From UBA3006 sp031401235 (GTDB taxonomy: Bacteria; Actinomycetota; Acidimicrobiia; Acidimicrobiales; Ilumatobacteraceae), in assembly GCA_031401235.1 (NCBI GenBank), contig JANNRJ010000036.1, positions 1 to 64,000 on the forward strand: a DNA stretch of 64,000 nt. Direction: 5' to 3'. The notes under the pieces are model-generated. The model was not told where the DNA came from, ran no database searches, and saw only the letters and a program-made list of their open reading frames with translations. Numbering within the stretch: the first letter of the stretch is position 1; the number at the start of each line of letters is the position of its first letter. Shown in pieces: positions 1 to 8,027 of this stretch. The position numbers and the translations under genes were made by a program.

Positions 1-54
1 GGATGGGACAGATCCTTTAATGCAATTTATAACATTGATGACTACGAGGGATAA
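1..54 (+). CDS. scpA: 3' end of probable scpA (partial)
   Basis: The first frame is open from base 1 to a TAA at 52-54 and encodes 17 residues ending in an acidic IDDYEG tail; the other two forward frames do not give a better coding end. The stop lies 9 bases before the scpB start. ScpA, the kleisin of the SMC condensin-like complex, almost always precedes scpB in Actinobacteria, so this is most likely its C-terminus. The call rests on position and the acidic tail only, because the diagnostic part of the protein is outside the window. Confidence 0.45.
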   Translation, partial: GWDRSFNAIYNIDDYEG

Positions 55-63
55 CCACGGAAC

Positions 64-678
64 ATGGATACTGAACATCTCGATCACGACCTAACCGCCG
101 ATGTTGTGCGGGCGCTTGAGGCCATCCTTCTTGTGGCAATGGAGCCGGTGAGTGTAACGCTGTTGGCGCAACTGTTGGAACAAAGTGTCACAACGGTGGA
201 GACGCTGTGCGAAAAATTGTCGGGAGCATATGAAGATGCCGGCCACGGCTTTCAATTGTGCAAAGTGGCGGGCGGATATCGCCTGCAATCGCACCCGGAT
301 GTTGCGGCCTATGTTGAGCGATTCATCCTCGATGGTCAGCACATTCGTGTTTCATCTGCGGCACTGGAAACCTTGGCAATCATCGCCTATAAACAACCGA
401 TGTCGCGCGGACAAATCGCCGCTATTCGAGGAGTCGATCCAGATGCAGTGATGCGCACTCTTCAGGCGCGTGGTTACATCACCGAAGTTGCTCGAGATGA
501 TGGACCTGGTCAAGCCGTGATGTTCGGAACTACTCCATTGTTTCTTGAACGTTTGGGGATCAACTCGCTTGCGGATCTCCCACCGATTGCCGATTTTGTG
601 CCCGATGCCTCGGTCGTAGAGGCACTTGAACACGGATTGCGTGTTTCACCGATTGTTTTGCCCACGCTCAGCGAATAG
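64..678 (+). CDS. scpB: Segregation and condensation protein ScpB
   Basis: Winged-helix subunit of the SMC-ScpA-ScpB complex, which acts on the nucleoid in chromosome compaction and segregation. The 204 residues match the family length. The N-terminal winged helix covers about residues 10-85 and the second about 90-165. The second contains the family hallmark LAIIAYKQPMSRGQIAAIRG, followed by LQARGYI and the FGTTPLFLERLGI turn. The ATG at 64 follows the preceding stop by 9 bases. The next gene starts 2 bases after the stop, so scpA-scpB-rluB appear to be co-transcribed, as is usual in Actinobacteria. Confidence 0.95.
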   Translation: MDTEHLDHDLTADVVRALEAILLVAMEPVSVTLLAQLLEQSVTTVETLCEKLSGAYEDAGHGFQLCKVAGGYRLQSHPDVAAYVERFILDGQHIRVSSAALETLAIIAYKQPMSRGQIAAIRGVDPDAVMRTLQARGYITEVARDDGPGQAVMFGTTPLFLERLGINSLADLPPIADFVPDASVVEALEHGLRVSPIVLPTLSE

Positions 679-680
679 TT

Positions 681-1481
681 GTGAATGACTCTGCGCCGGG
701 AGGCGCTGAAACTGATGGGATCGGGTCGAATAGTACCGGGGGTCGTAGCGACGGTGAGCGATTACAAAAGGTGCTTGCCCAGCGAGGTTGGGGAAGCCGA
801 CGCCAGTGTGAGGAACTCATTTCTGAAGGTCGGGTCAGCGTCAATGGTGAGGTTGCAATTCTTGGACGTCGGGTGCTCGTCAATCGTGACACAATTGAAA
901 TTGACGGAGCGCCAGTTGGCGTCTTACCTGAACTCGTCTATTACTTATTGAACAAACCTGTTGGCGTCATCACAACGGCCAAGGACACTCACAATCGGGA
1001 GACTGTCCTGGACTTAATTCCAAAACTTCCCCAGGTGCATCCAGTCGGAAGGTTGGATGCCGAAACCGAAGGACTGTTGCTGCTTACTAATGATGGTGAA
1101 CTAACTCATCGCATCACGCATCCAAAATTTGGACTTGATAAGGAGTATCTCGTACACGTTCGTTGCGATGAACACGGTGTGCCCGAGTCGGCGTTGCATA
1201 ATTTGCGAGTCGGCGTTGATCTGGATGACGGAATGACGTCTCCAGCCGATGTCGGTCAACTGCAGCCAGGTGTCTTGCGGATTATCATCCATGAAGGCCG
1301 TAATCGGCAGATTCGACGGATGTGTCAGCACGTGGGATATCCCGTTTTGCGATTGGCTCGAGTTCGAATCGGACCGATCTCGGATCGACGCCTTCGACCC
1401 GGTGAATATCGGATGCTTACGGTCGCCGAAGTTCGCTCACTAATTGAAGCGGTCGCACAAGAATCACACAGATACGCTTAA
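681..1481 (+). CDS. rluB: Ribosomal large-subunit pseudouridine synthase, RluB type
   Basis: Isomerises uridine to pseudouridine in 23S rRNA. An N-terminal S4 RNA-binding domain (about residues 25-75, ERLQKVLAQRGWGSRR) is followed by an RsuA/RluB catalytic domain. Visible signatures are LNKPVGVITT, the catalytic-Asp motif GRLDAETEGLLLLTNDG near residue 122, KEYLV, and EGRNRQIRRMCQHVGYPV near the C-terminus. The start is a GTG at 681, two bases after the scpB stop. A Ser/Gly-rich N-terminal tail of about 25 residues precedes S4 and could mean that the real start lies a little downstream. Confidence 0.93.
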   Translation: MNDSAPGGAETDGIGSNSTGGRSDGERLQKVLAQRGWGSRRQCEELISEGRVSVNGEVAILGRRVLVNRDTIEIDGAPVGVLPELVYYLLNKPVGVITTAKDTHNRETVLDLIPKLPQVHPVGRLDAETEGLLLLTNDGELTHRITHPKFGLDKEYLVHVRCDEHGVPESALHNLRVGVDLDDGMTSPADVGQLQPGVLRIIIHEGRNRQIRRMCQHVGYPVLRLARVRIGPISDRRLRPGEYRMLTVAEVRSLIEAVAQESHRYA

Positions 1482-1486
1482 TCGTC

Positions 1487-2548
1487 GTGACGATTCGACG
1501 CGCCAATGTGATGGGCTTAGGTCTCATTGGCGGGTCACTTGGTCTTGGACTCAGCCAGCGAGGTTGGCAGGTGAGCGGGAGTGATTCCCAAAGTGAAACT
1601 GAGTTAGAGGCGTTGACTCGCGGAATCATCTCATCAATCGGAATCGATCCAGATGCCGAAATAACTTTCATTGCCACGCCGGTCTCGTCAATTGCCCGGC
1701 AAGCACTTCTGGCACTGGCCAGCACACGCGGATTAGTCACCGATGTCGGAGGAGTCAAAGCGACAATAGTCAACGAAATTGATGATCCCCGTTTTGTAGG
1801 TGGACATCCAATGGCGGGAAACGAATTGGTTGGCCTACAAGGAGCCGATGGGTCACTGTTCGAAGGCGCAGTGTGGGTCCTTACTCCACGCGACTCCACC
1901 GCCGATTCTTCGTTTGCAAGTGTGGCCAAGATTATCGGCGAACTTGGAGCCGAAATTGTCGTGCTCTCACCTGGACGTCACGACCAACTCATCGCGGTTG
2001 TCAGCCACTTACCCCATCTCACCGCTGCCACCCTGATGGGGATGGCCAATAGCAGTGCCGAGGAACATGTGGCGGTGTTGCGATTGGCCGCTGGAGGCTT
2101 TCGTGATATGACTCGAGTTGCGTCCGGTCATCCAGGAATTTGGATAGACGTGTGTCGAGAAAACCGCAGTGCAATATTGTCCGCTCTTGATGGAATGATC
2201 GACGGACTGCAGTCGATGAGATCAATTGTGGATACTGGCGACGACAAGGCGCTTTTGCAACGGCTTCAAACAGCACGTGTTGCTCGTGCCAATTTGCCGG
2301 GTCGAGTCCGTGAATTGATGGATGTGGTTGAAGTTCGCATTCCGATACCGGACCGCTCTGGAGCCGCCGCCGAAGTATTTACATTGGCAGCCAAACTTGG
2401 AGTGAACGTGGCGAACTTCGAAGTGGTTCACTCCGTAGAAGGGGAACGCGGAATTCTCGTGGTAGTTATTGACAAGGCGAATCAAGATATGTTTCGCGGC
2501 GGTCTGATTGCCCGTGGTTTTCGACCAGCGATTCAATCAGTCTCGTGA
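1487..2548 (+). CDS. tyrA: Prephenate dehydrogenase with C-terminal ACT domain
   Basis: Oxidative decarboxylation of prephenate to 4-hydroxyphenylpyruvate, the committed step to tyrosine. The Rossmann motif GLGLIGGSLG sits at residues 10-19, and the substrate-loop signature GGHPMAGNE is near residue 106. A helical dimerisation domain occupies about residues 160-270. The last 70 residues look like an ACT domain (IPIPDRSGAAAEVF and LGVNVANFEV), which suggests feedback control by tyrosine. The start is a GTG five bases after rluB. The stop overlaps the aroA start by 4 bp, which indicates translational coupling of two shikimate-branch enzymes. Confidence 0.93.
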   Translation: MTIRRANVMGLGLIGGSLGLGLSQRGWQVSGSDSQSETELEALTRGIISSIGIDPDAEITFIATPVSSIARQALLALASTRGLVTDVGGVKATIVNEIDDPRFVGGHPMAGNELVGLQGADGSLFEGAVWVLTPRDSTADSSFASVAKIIGELGAEIVVLSPGRHDQLIAVVSHLPHLTAATLMGMANSSAEEHVAVLRLAAGGFRDMTRVASGHPGIWIDVCRENRSAILSALDGMIDGLQSMRSIVDTGDDKALLQRLQTARVARANLPGRVRELMDVVEVRIPIPDRSGAAAEVFTLAAKLGVNVANFEVVHSVEGERGILVVVIDKANQDMFRGGLIARGFRPAIQSVS

Positions 2549-3822
2549 CAGATCAGACTCGAATCTCGATTCAACGGCTAAACCGACCAATTTCAGCATC
2601 GGTCGTGGTACCGGGATCCAAGTCCTTGACCAACCGAGCATTGGTCTGCGCCGCTTTAGCCAAGGGTCCATCGAAACTGTTCAATATTGCTCCAGGTGAC
2701 GACACGATGGCAATGATTGCGGGGTTGAATGCAATGGGCGCACGCTGCATCATCAACGGAGCCGATGTCGACATTGAATCGCCGATCAACTGTGCATGGG
2801 GTGACGAGGTAGTGGTGGACGCAAATTTGGCCGGGACAACGGCACGCTTTCTTACCGCGGTAGCTGCGCTGCGAACTGGGTGCACGACGATAACTGGGAA
2901 GCACGAATTGCAACGAAGACCAATGTCAGGCCTGTTCGAATCGCTGTCTTTGCTTGGTGCACGAGTCACGTCTCTCGAGGAACCCGGTCACCTTCCAGTA
3001 CGAGTATGTGGCGGTTACCAGACTGGGCATGAGTTGACAGTCAAAGGCGATGTGTCTAGCCAATTCGTAACGGCGCTGTTGCTCATCGCCCCATCACTAA
3101 TTAACGGACTTAAAATACGCGTCAGCGGACCAATTGTCTCTGAGCATTACGTGGATATGACTTGTTCGGTAATGAATGATTTTGGTGCTCAAGTGATTCG
3201 CATTGGCCAAGATTTACTCGAGGTTCGGTCTCAGGATTATCAAGGTCGCCATTTTGTCGTCGAGCCCGATGCAACGTCTGCTTCTTATCCGCTGGCCGCG
3301 GCGGCAATTGTTGGCGGGTCGGTGCGGATCTCTGGCGTAGGTGAATTAAGCGAGCAGGGAGATGTCCAGTTTGTCAAAATATTGGGCCAGATGGGTTGCA
3401 CGGTGCGGAGCAGCACAAGTGAACTCAATGTAACGCGAAATATAGATGATCCGCTTGTCGGGATAGACGTGAACATGGCGTCGATATCTGATCTAGTACC
3501 CACATTGGCGGTGGTGGCAATGTTTGCTACCACCCCTACTCATATCACCGGAGTCGGATTTATTCGCGACAAAGAAAGTGATCGACTCGGCGATCTGGCC
3601 ACTGAATTGCGCAAACTGGGTGGCGACATCGAAGTCACTGCTGATGGCCTCATTATCACTCCGTCACTTGTGCGCGGCGGAGTCGTCGAAACACATCAGG
3701 ACCATCGACTGGCCATGGCGCTGTCGCTAGTTGGACTGAAGCGTGATGACGTAGTGATCATTGATCCGGATGTAGTTACCAAAAGTTGGCCAGAATTTTG
3801 GACAATGCTGAGTTCGTTATAA
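2545..3822 (+). CDS. aroA: 3-phosphoshikimate 1-carboxyvinyltransferase (EPSP synthase)
   Basis: Transfers the enolpyruvyl group of PEP to shikimate-3-phosphate. The 425 residues show the family landmarks in order: PGSKSLTNRALVCAALA near the N-terminus, GTTARFLTAVAAL, QRRPMSGLFESL, DATSASYPLAAAAIVGG, IRDKESDRL and HQDHRLAMALSLVGL. The start is a GTG inside the tyrA stop (4 bp overlap). In many Actinobacteria this cluster continues into cmk and der, but here it stops after aroA, with about 90 non-coding bases before the next gene. Confidence 0.95.
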   Translation: MTDQTRISIQRLNRPISASVVVPGSKSLTNRALVCAALAKGPSKLFNIAPGDDTMAMIAGLNAMGARCIINGADVDIESPINCAWGDEVVVDANLAGTTARFLTAVAALRTGCTTITGKHELQRRPMSGLFESLSLLGARVTSLEEPGHLPVRVCGGYQTGHELTVKGDVSSQFVTALLLIAPSLINGLKIRVSGPIVSEHYVDMTCSVMNDFGAQVIRIGQDLLEVRSQDYQGRHFVVEPDATSASYPLAAAAIVGGSVRISGVGELSEQGDVQFVKILGQMGCTVRSSTSELNVTRNIDDPLVGIDVNMASISDLVPTLAVVAMFATTPTHITGVGFIRDKESDRLGDLATELRKLGGDIEVTADGLIITPSLVRGGVVETHQDHRLAMALSLVGLKRDDVVIIDPDVVTKSWPEFWTMLSSL

Positions 3823-3911
3823 GCGCACTCTTCTGGCATGTTCTATGTTTTGGTCCACTCTGAACTAGATTGTGCAGTACAAATGGGCGATTCAGGACAC
3901 GAGGAGACACG

Positions 3912-4409
3912 TTGAGTACGGAGCGCGAAATCATGACCTGGGAGTCCTTTGGAATCGCAAGTCGCGAACTGGCAGTACAAATCAACGACAGCGGGTACGA
4001 ACCCGACATTATTTTGGCAATTGCGAGAGGTGGTCTTTTGGCGGCTGGCGCACTCGGCTATGCATTAGCGGTAAAGAACACCTACACGATGAATGTTGAG
4101 TTTTACACGGGAGTCAATGAGCGTCTAGCCGTTCCGATGATTCTTCCCCCGGTACCAAGTCTCATCGACATCAAAGATTCCAAAGTGCTCATCGTTGACG
4201 ATGTTGCAGATACCGGGCATACCTTGAAGCATGTGCTTGAATTTTGTGCGGGTCGGCTCGCCGATACGCGACTCGCCGTGTTATATGAAAAGTCACAATC
4301 GATAGTTAAATGTGACTATGTATGGAAACACACCGACATGTGGATCAACTTCCCTTGGAGCGACAAAGAACCTGTTGCCAAACATCGCTCAACTGTCCGC
4401 GACGCCTGA
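3912..4409 (+). CDS. Phosphoribosyltransferase (hypoxanthine/xanthine PRTase-like)
   Basis: Type I phosphoribosyltransferase of 165 residues. The PRPP-binding loop VLIVDDVADTGHTL is clear in the second half and ILAIARGGLLAAGALGYAL forms the N-terminal Rossmann-like strand and loop. The C-terminal hood (WINFPWSDKEP) is typical of bacterial xanthine/guanine PRTases that salvage purine bases. Substrate cannot be decided from sequence. The frame is open from a GTG at 3870. I prefer the TTG at 3912 because GAGGAG lies at 3901-3906 with a 5-base spacer; an ATG at 3933 is another option. It is convergent with the importer genes. Confidence 0.8.
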   Translation: MSTEREIMTWESFGIASRELAVQINDSGYEPDIILAIARGGLLAAGALGYALAVKNTYTMNVEFYTGVNERLAVPMILPPVPSLIDIKDSKVLIVDDVADTGHTLKHVLEFCAGRLADTRLAVLYEKSQSIVKCDYVWKHTDMWINFPWSDKEPVAKHRSTVRDA

Positions 4410-4433
4410 TCGCCGCGACGAGTGATCGTTGAG

Positions 4434-5591
4434 CTATTTGGTGTAGGTGATGGTCTGATCTAGAAATTCATTCGTAGTTAAGTCAGCAGGCGTCACGTCG
4501 ATCACGTCAAGGCCCTGTTCGCGGAATATCGGCAATGCCTTGGCAATAAAATCTGCAACCCGGTTCTCTTCGAAATCGCCGAACGTTGGGGTGTCGCCGT
4601 TTCCAATGATGTCAAGGTCCTTTTGAGATTTAGCACCATTTGATGTATCGCCTTCGCTTTGGGTCCAGAAACTGTCGTATGCCTTGGTTGTGGCGATGAT
4701 GATCGCGTTGGCTCGTTCTGGCGCGGCGATGTAGTCAATTTCTGCCTGTTGCATAATCGGCACAATTCTGTTCAGACATGGTCTGAACTCTTCAAGGCGG
4801 TCCTTGCGGATTGCCAGCGACTGCGAGTAGCCCGTCCAGCCAGCGTCGTGGATGAGCTGGTATCCGGTTGTGATTGGACCCGTATCGAGAACGGAGTATT
4901 TGTATGGTTCGGAAGTGACGAAACCCTGGTGGGCGGCATCTTCGGTTGCTAGCAGTAAATTTCCTTGGTAGTTGGTGTCGATCTGGTCATTGCTAATCGC
5001 CCCAGTACTCACGAAATATCGCATGAAGCTCTGATCACCAAATACGTAGACGGTTGAAATCTCCTGTCCGATCTCGGCAATGGTTTTGGCATTCGGATGT
5101 TTTTCGGCGTTCCACAGAATCACCTGCGGGTTGATGTTCAACGCTGAAAATACTGCGAGCGTGGGTGTGTCCTTGAATGTTTTGATGCCAACATCGGTGC
5201 CGACATAGCCAAACATAATCGCGTCGTCTTGATACATCTGGGTGACAACTGGGATCTGGAGAAATGGTCCACCTGCCCTGATTTCCAGATCTACGCCCAT
5301 GTCAATTCCGTGAACGGTAAGTGCGCCGACTACGGCACCGCTGTCTTTTGATGCGGAGTAGTCGGCTCCCATTAGTTCGTACAGACCACCATGCTCGGAC
5401 TCAGGAAACCAGTCGGTCTGAATCACGACTTTGGCCGGGCAATCATCGACAAGTGATAGTTCAGAGGAAATTGATTGAGTAGTCTCGGTGTTTGCGGTAT
5501 CAGTCGTCGCTGAATCTGAACTACCGCAAGCAAAAAGTGTGAGTGAGACAACGGTCGCAATCGCTGTTGTTATTTTTGAGTACGTAGTCAT
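4434..5591 (-). CDS. ABC transporter substrate-binding lipoprotein, NMT1/ThiY-like
   Basis: Captures substrate outside the membrane for the permease and ATPase encoded just upstream on the same strand. Residues 1-22 form a lipoprotein signal with lipobox LFAC (Cys about 22), followed by a Ser/Thr-rich linker. The first strand, QTDWFPESEHGGLY, resembles the DW.PN..H.G.Y signature of NMT1/THI5-family proteins that bind thiamine pyrimidine precursors. Later landmarks such as SALNINPQVILW are consistent with a two-lobe periplasmic-binding fold. Nitrate/sulfonate-type substrates remain possible, since the ligand cannot be read from sequence. The 27-base gap to the permease gene fits one operon. 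Confidence 0.8.
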   Translation of the reverse strand: MTTYSKITTAIATVVSLTLFACGSSDSATTDTANTETTQSISSELSLVDDCPAKVVIQTDWFPESEHGGLYELMGADYSASKDSGAVVGALTVHGIDMGVDLEIRAGGPFLQIPVVTQMYQDDAIMFGYVGTDVGIKTFKDTPTLAVFSALNINPQVILWNAEKHPNAKTIAEIGQEISTVYVFGDQSFMRYFVSTGAISNDQIDTNYQGNLLLATEDAAHQGFVTSEPYKYSVLDTGPITTGYQLIHDAGWTGYSQSLAIRKDRLEEFRPCLNRIVPIMQQAEIDYIAAPERANAIIIATTKAYDSFWTQSEGDTSNGAKSQKDLDIIGNGDTPTFGDFEENRVADFIAKALPIFREQGLDVIDVTPADLTTNEFLDQTITYTK

Positions 5592-5618
5592 GAATTCTCC
5601 TAAGTATTTGATTGTAGT

Positions 5619-6428
5619 TTAGAACTTGGCCGTTTCTTCAAACCAACGACCAACAACAATTTTGTAAATCGCACCAAAAATAACAAACAGTGATAGTCCC
5701 AATAGTGCTGCGACAAATGATGTGATAAACATCGGTCCCGATTGATTATTGATGAAGAAAAAGGTGATTAGTTTTCCCAATCCCGGATCGCCCTTGGAAA
5801 AAAAGAAATCTCCGACAATGGCGCCGATCACGGCCAATCCTGCCGAAATTCTAAATCCGGTGAATATCGCCGGTGACGCGGCTGGTAATTGCAATTTGAT
5901 TAATCGACGAATTCTCCCAACTTGATGCAACGTGAAAAGATCATGGAGGTTGCGATCCACGGAGCGAAGACCAAACAGGGTATTTGAGACTATCGGGAAT
6001 AACGAAATGATCACCGTCACAATCACCCGCGCGGCAAAATTTGCACCCACGACCTTGATCAATAGAGGCACGAGGGCGATGATCGGCGTCACCTGCATGG
6101 CGATCAGGTATGGCCAAAGAGCCTTTTCCAGCCAGCGAGCCTGAGCCATCACAATGCCAAGGGCGACACCCAAAAAAATGGAGATGAGCAACCCGACCAA
6201 ACTCGTTTTGATCGATATCGCGGTGGCGGTGAAGATTTTGTCCCGAGTAATTCCGTTGAGATCCTCGAATAATCGATGAGGCGGGGGAATGATCAGCGGT
6301 TTGTTCGATGCCGGGGAGAAATTATTGTCCAATCCGTAGGCGATTGCATACCAAGTCGCAATAAAAATGATGAAAACCACTAGCGGTCCGACGATGCCGG
6401 ACAGGCGGTCCTTTTGCTGGGGAGTCAC
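5619..6428 (-). CDS. ABC transporter permease (SsuC/ThiX-like)
   Basis: Integral membrane subunit of the importer, 269 residues with about six hydrophobic helices. The cytoplasmic coupling (EAA) loop is recognisable about residues 170-190, ending in LPAASPAIFTGFRIS. This loop docks on the ATPase encoded immediately upstream. The start codon overlaps the ATPase stop by 4 bp. The family (binding-protein-dependent inner-membrane component) covers nitrate, sulfonate, taurine and pyrimidine importers, so specificity is inherited from the lipoprotein's NMT1-like features. Confidence 0.85.
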   Translation of the reverse strand: MTPQQKDRLSGIVGPLVVFIIFIATWYAIAYGLDNNFSPASNKPLIIPPPHRLFEDLNGITRDKIFTATAISIKTSLVGLLISIFLGVALGIVMAQARWLEKALWPYLIAMQVTPIIALVPLLIKVVGANFAARVIVTVIISLFPIVSNTLFGLRSVDRNLHDLFTLHQVGRIRRLIKLQLPAASPAIFTGFRISAGLAVIGAIVGDFFFSKGDPGLGKLITFFFINNQSGPMFITSFVAALLGLSLFVIFGAIYKIVVGRWFEETAKF

Positions 6429-7204
6429 GTTCGGTCTCGTCGAAGGGCGTCAGACACTTGGCCACATATTTCGGCAAAAGGCGTCGAGTAGCGAATCTCG
6501 TGTTGGCGAGGATACGAGAACGGAACTTCAATGATTTGGGTAATCGTCCCCGGTCGTGACGACATCACTACAACGCGACTGCCCATATACACGGCTTCGG
6601 CAATGGAGTGTGTCACGAACAATGCGGCGAATTTACGCTGGACAAATAGCGCAAGAAGTTCGTCGTTAAGACGCTCACGAGTAAATTCGTCGAGTGCGCT
6701 AAATGGCTCGTCAAAAAGAAATAGTTCTGGATTGGTGACCAACGACCGAGCGAGCGAAGTTCGCATTCTCATTCCGCCAGACAACTGTCGCGGGTATTTC
6801 TGTGAGGAGTCCCCTAGGTCTACGAGTTGAATTATTTCGTTAATTCGACGAGCACGCTCTGCCGGTTCTATGTCGTCAAGTTCGAGCAATAGTTCAATAT
6901 TGTCGTACACATTGCGCCACGGCAGGAGCGTGGCATCCTGAAACACGAACCCCACTTTGGCTGTATTGACTTCGCATTGGCCGGATGAGGCAGATTCCAG
7001 TCCTGCGGCTATACGAAGAATTGTTGACTTTCCGCATCCACTTGGTCCCACCAACGAAACGAATTCGTGCTGGTTAATGTCAAAGGTGATGTTGGAGAGC
7101 GCCTGCGTAGAGTCGGCGAACATTTTTCCTAATCCGCGCAACGAAATTAGTTGCTCTGGGTGGAAGTAGCCGTCTACAGGGTCAGCGGTTGATGAAGTAC
7201 TCAT
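6425..7204 (-). CDS. ABC transporter ATP-binding protein (SsuB/ThiZ-like)
   Basis: Nucleotide-binding subunit of the importer, 259 residues. It carries Walker A GPSGCGKST, a Q-loop in VGFVFQDATLLPW, the signature LSGGM, Walker B LFLFDEPFSALDE and the H-loop LFVTHSIAEA. The PW after the Q-loop is typical of the nitrate/sulfonate/pyrimidine import branch. It is first in the ATPase-permease-lipoprotein order. The upstream gap to the glycerophosphodiesterase gene is 39 bases with no riboswitch-like leader, so it may be transcribed together with the two genes upstream. Confidence 0.9.
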   Translation of the reverse strand: MSTSSTADPVDGYFHPEQLISLRGLGKMFADSTQALSNITFDINQHEFVSLVGPSGCGKSTILRIAAGLESASSGQCEVNTAKVGFVFQDATLLPWRNVYDNIELLLELDDIEPAERARRINEIIQLVDLGDSSQKYPRQLSGGMRMRTSLARSLVTNPELFLFDEPFSALDEFTRERLNDELLALFVQRKFAALFVTHSIAEAVYMGSRVVVMSSRPGTITQIIEVPFSYPRQHEIRYSTPFAEICGQVSDALRRDRT

Positions 7205-7243
7205 CGAAGCGTCGGCAGTGCCGCATCCTCGTCGGGGTCACCG

Positions 7244-8017
7244 CTACAAGTTACTCCACAATCCACGAGACTCGAGTACACCTCGCAATATGGCAAGGCG
7301 ATCGGTCATTATTCCGTCAACTCCGATATCCAGCAAGTGTTCCATTTCTAGAGGCTCATCAATCGTCCAGACATGAACTTGGAGCCCCGCATCATGGGCC
7401 GCTTCCACCAGGGATCGATCGGTAATGGTTAGCGGTCCTTGCTTGAGAGGAATCTGAGCGGCATGAACTCCGGGGAATTGCGGTCGTTGCCGCAATAAAC
7501 GGCGCAGGCGCAAGCGAGCAACTTCTTTGGGTCCGAGCGATGTGCACAATGATTCGCCGAAATGGCTACGCAGTTGTCGCAAGCGATTGTCACTAAACGA
7601 TCCAACACAGACACGATCAAGTGAATCTGTTGTGGTAAGCAAGTTGATCAGTGGTTGGAGCGCGCCATCCGCCTTGCAATCGATATTGAAGCGGGCCGCT
7701 GGCCAACTACTGAGTAACTCAGCCATAAGTGGTATCGGTTCGCGGCCCGCCACCCGTGCTTGGCTAACTTCGTCGAAATTTAGCTCACTAATCCGACCAG
7801 GCACACCACAAGTTCTTTGTAAATTGTTGTCGTGAAATGCGAGCAAGACACCATCTTTGGTGGCATGTACGTCGGTTTCCAGATATCGATACCCCAGATC
7901 AATTGCGCGCTGAAATGCCGGCATCGTATTTTCAGCCTCATCACTCGCTCCACCACGATGAGCAAAAGCGATTGGTAAGGGAGTGTCAAGAAATGGATGA
8001 GTTGCGGTTATGCCCAT
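7244..8017 (-). CDS. Glycerophosphodiester phosphodiesterase
   Basis: Hydrolyses glycerophosphodiesters from phospholipid turnover to glycerol-3-phosphate and an alcohol. Family motifs are AFAHRGGASDEAENTMPAF, ETDVHATKDG with the metal-binding E and D, FHDNNLQRT (second catalytic His), and a C-terminal QVHVWTIDEP and DGIMTDR pair that closes the TIM barrel. The open frame reaches an ATG at 8062, overlapping the upstream synthetase by 35 bases. The ATG at 8017 leaves a 10-base gap, starts close to the barrel, and is preferred. It is likely co-transcribed with the acyl-CoA synthetase. A second, more divergent copy lies at 51151-51891. Confidence 0.88.
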   Translation of the reverse strand: MGITATHPFLDTPLPIAFAHRGGASDEAENTMPAFQRAIDLGYRYLETDVHATKDGVLLAFHDNNLQRTCGVPGRISELNFDEVSQARVAGREPIPLMAELLSSWPAARFNIDCKADGALQPLINLLTTTDSLDRVCVGSFSDNRLRQLRSHFGESLCTSLGPKEVARLRLRRLLRQRPQFPGVHAAQIPLKQGPLTITDRSLVEAAHDAGLQVHVWTIDEPLEMEHLLDIGVDGIMTDRLAILRGVLESRGLWSNL

Positions 8018-8027
8018 GACAAGTTTC

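Noticed and set aside
1417..1929. Antisense frame across rluB and tyrA
   Set aside because: It crosses two certain genes and encodes Pro/Ser-rich sequence with no domain.
4409..4434. Terminator between the phosphoribosyltransferase and importer genes
   Set aside because: No stem of useful length with a T-run is visible.
7205..7243. TPP riboswitch before the NMT1-like importer
   Set aside because: The 39-base gap is too short and has no TPP aptamer motif.
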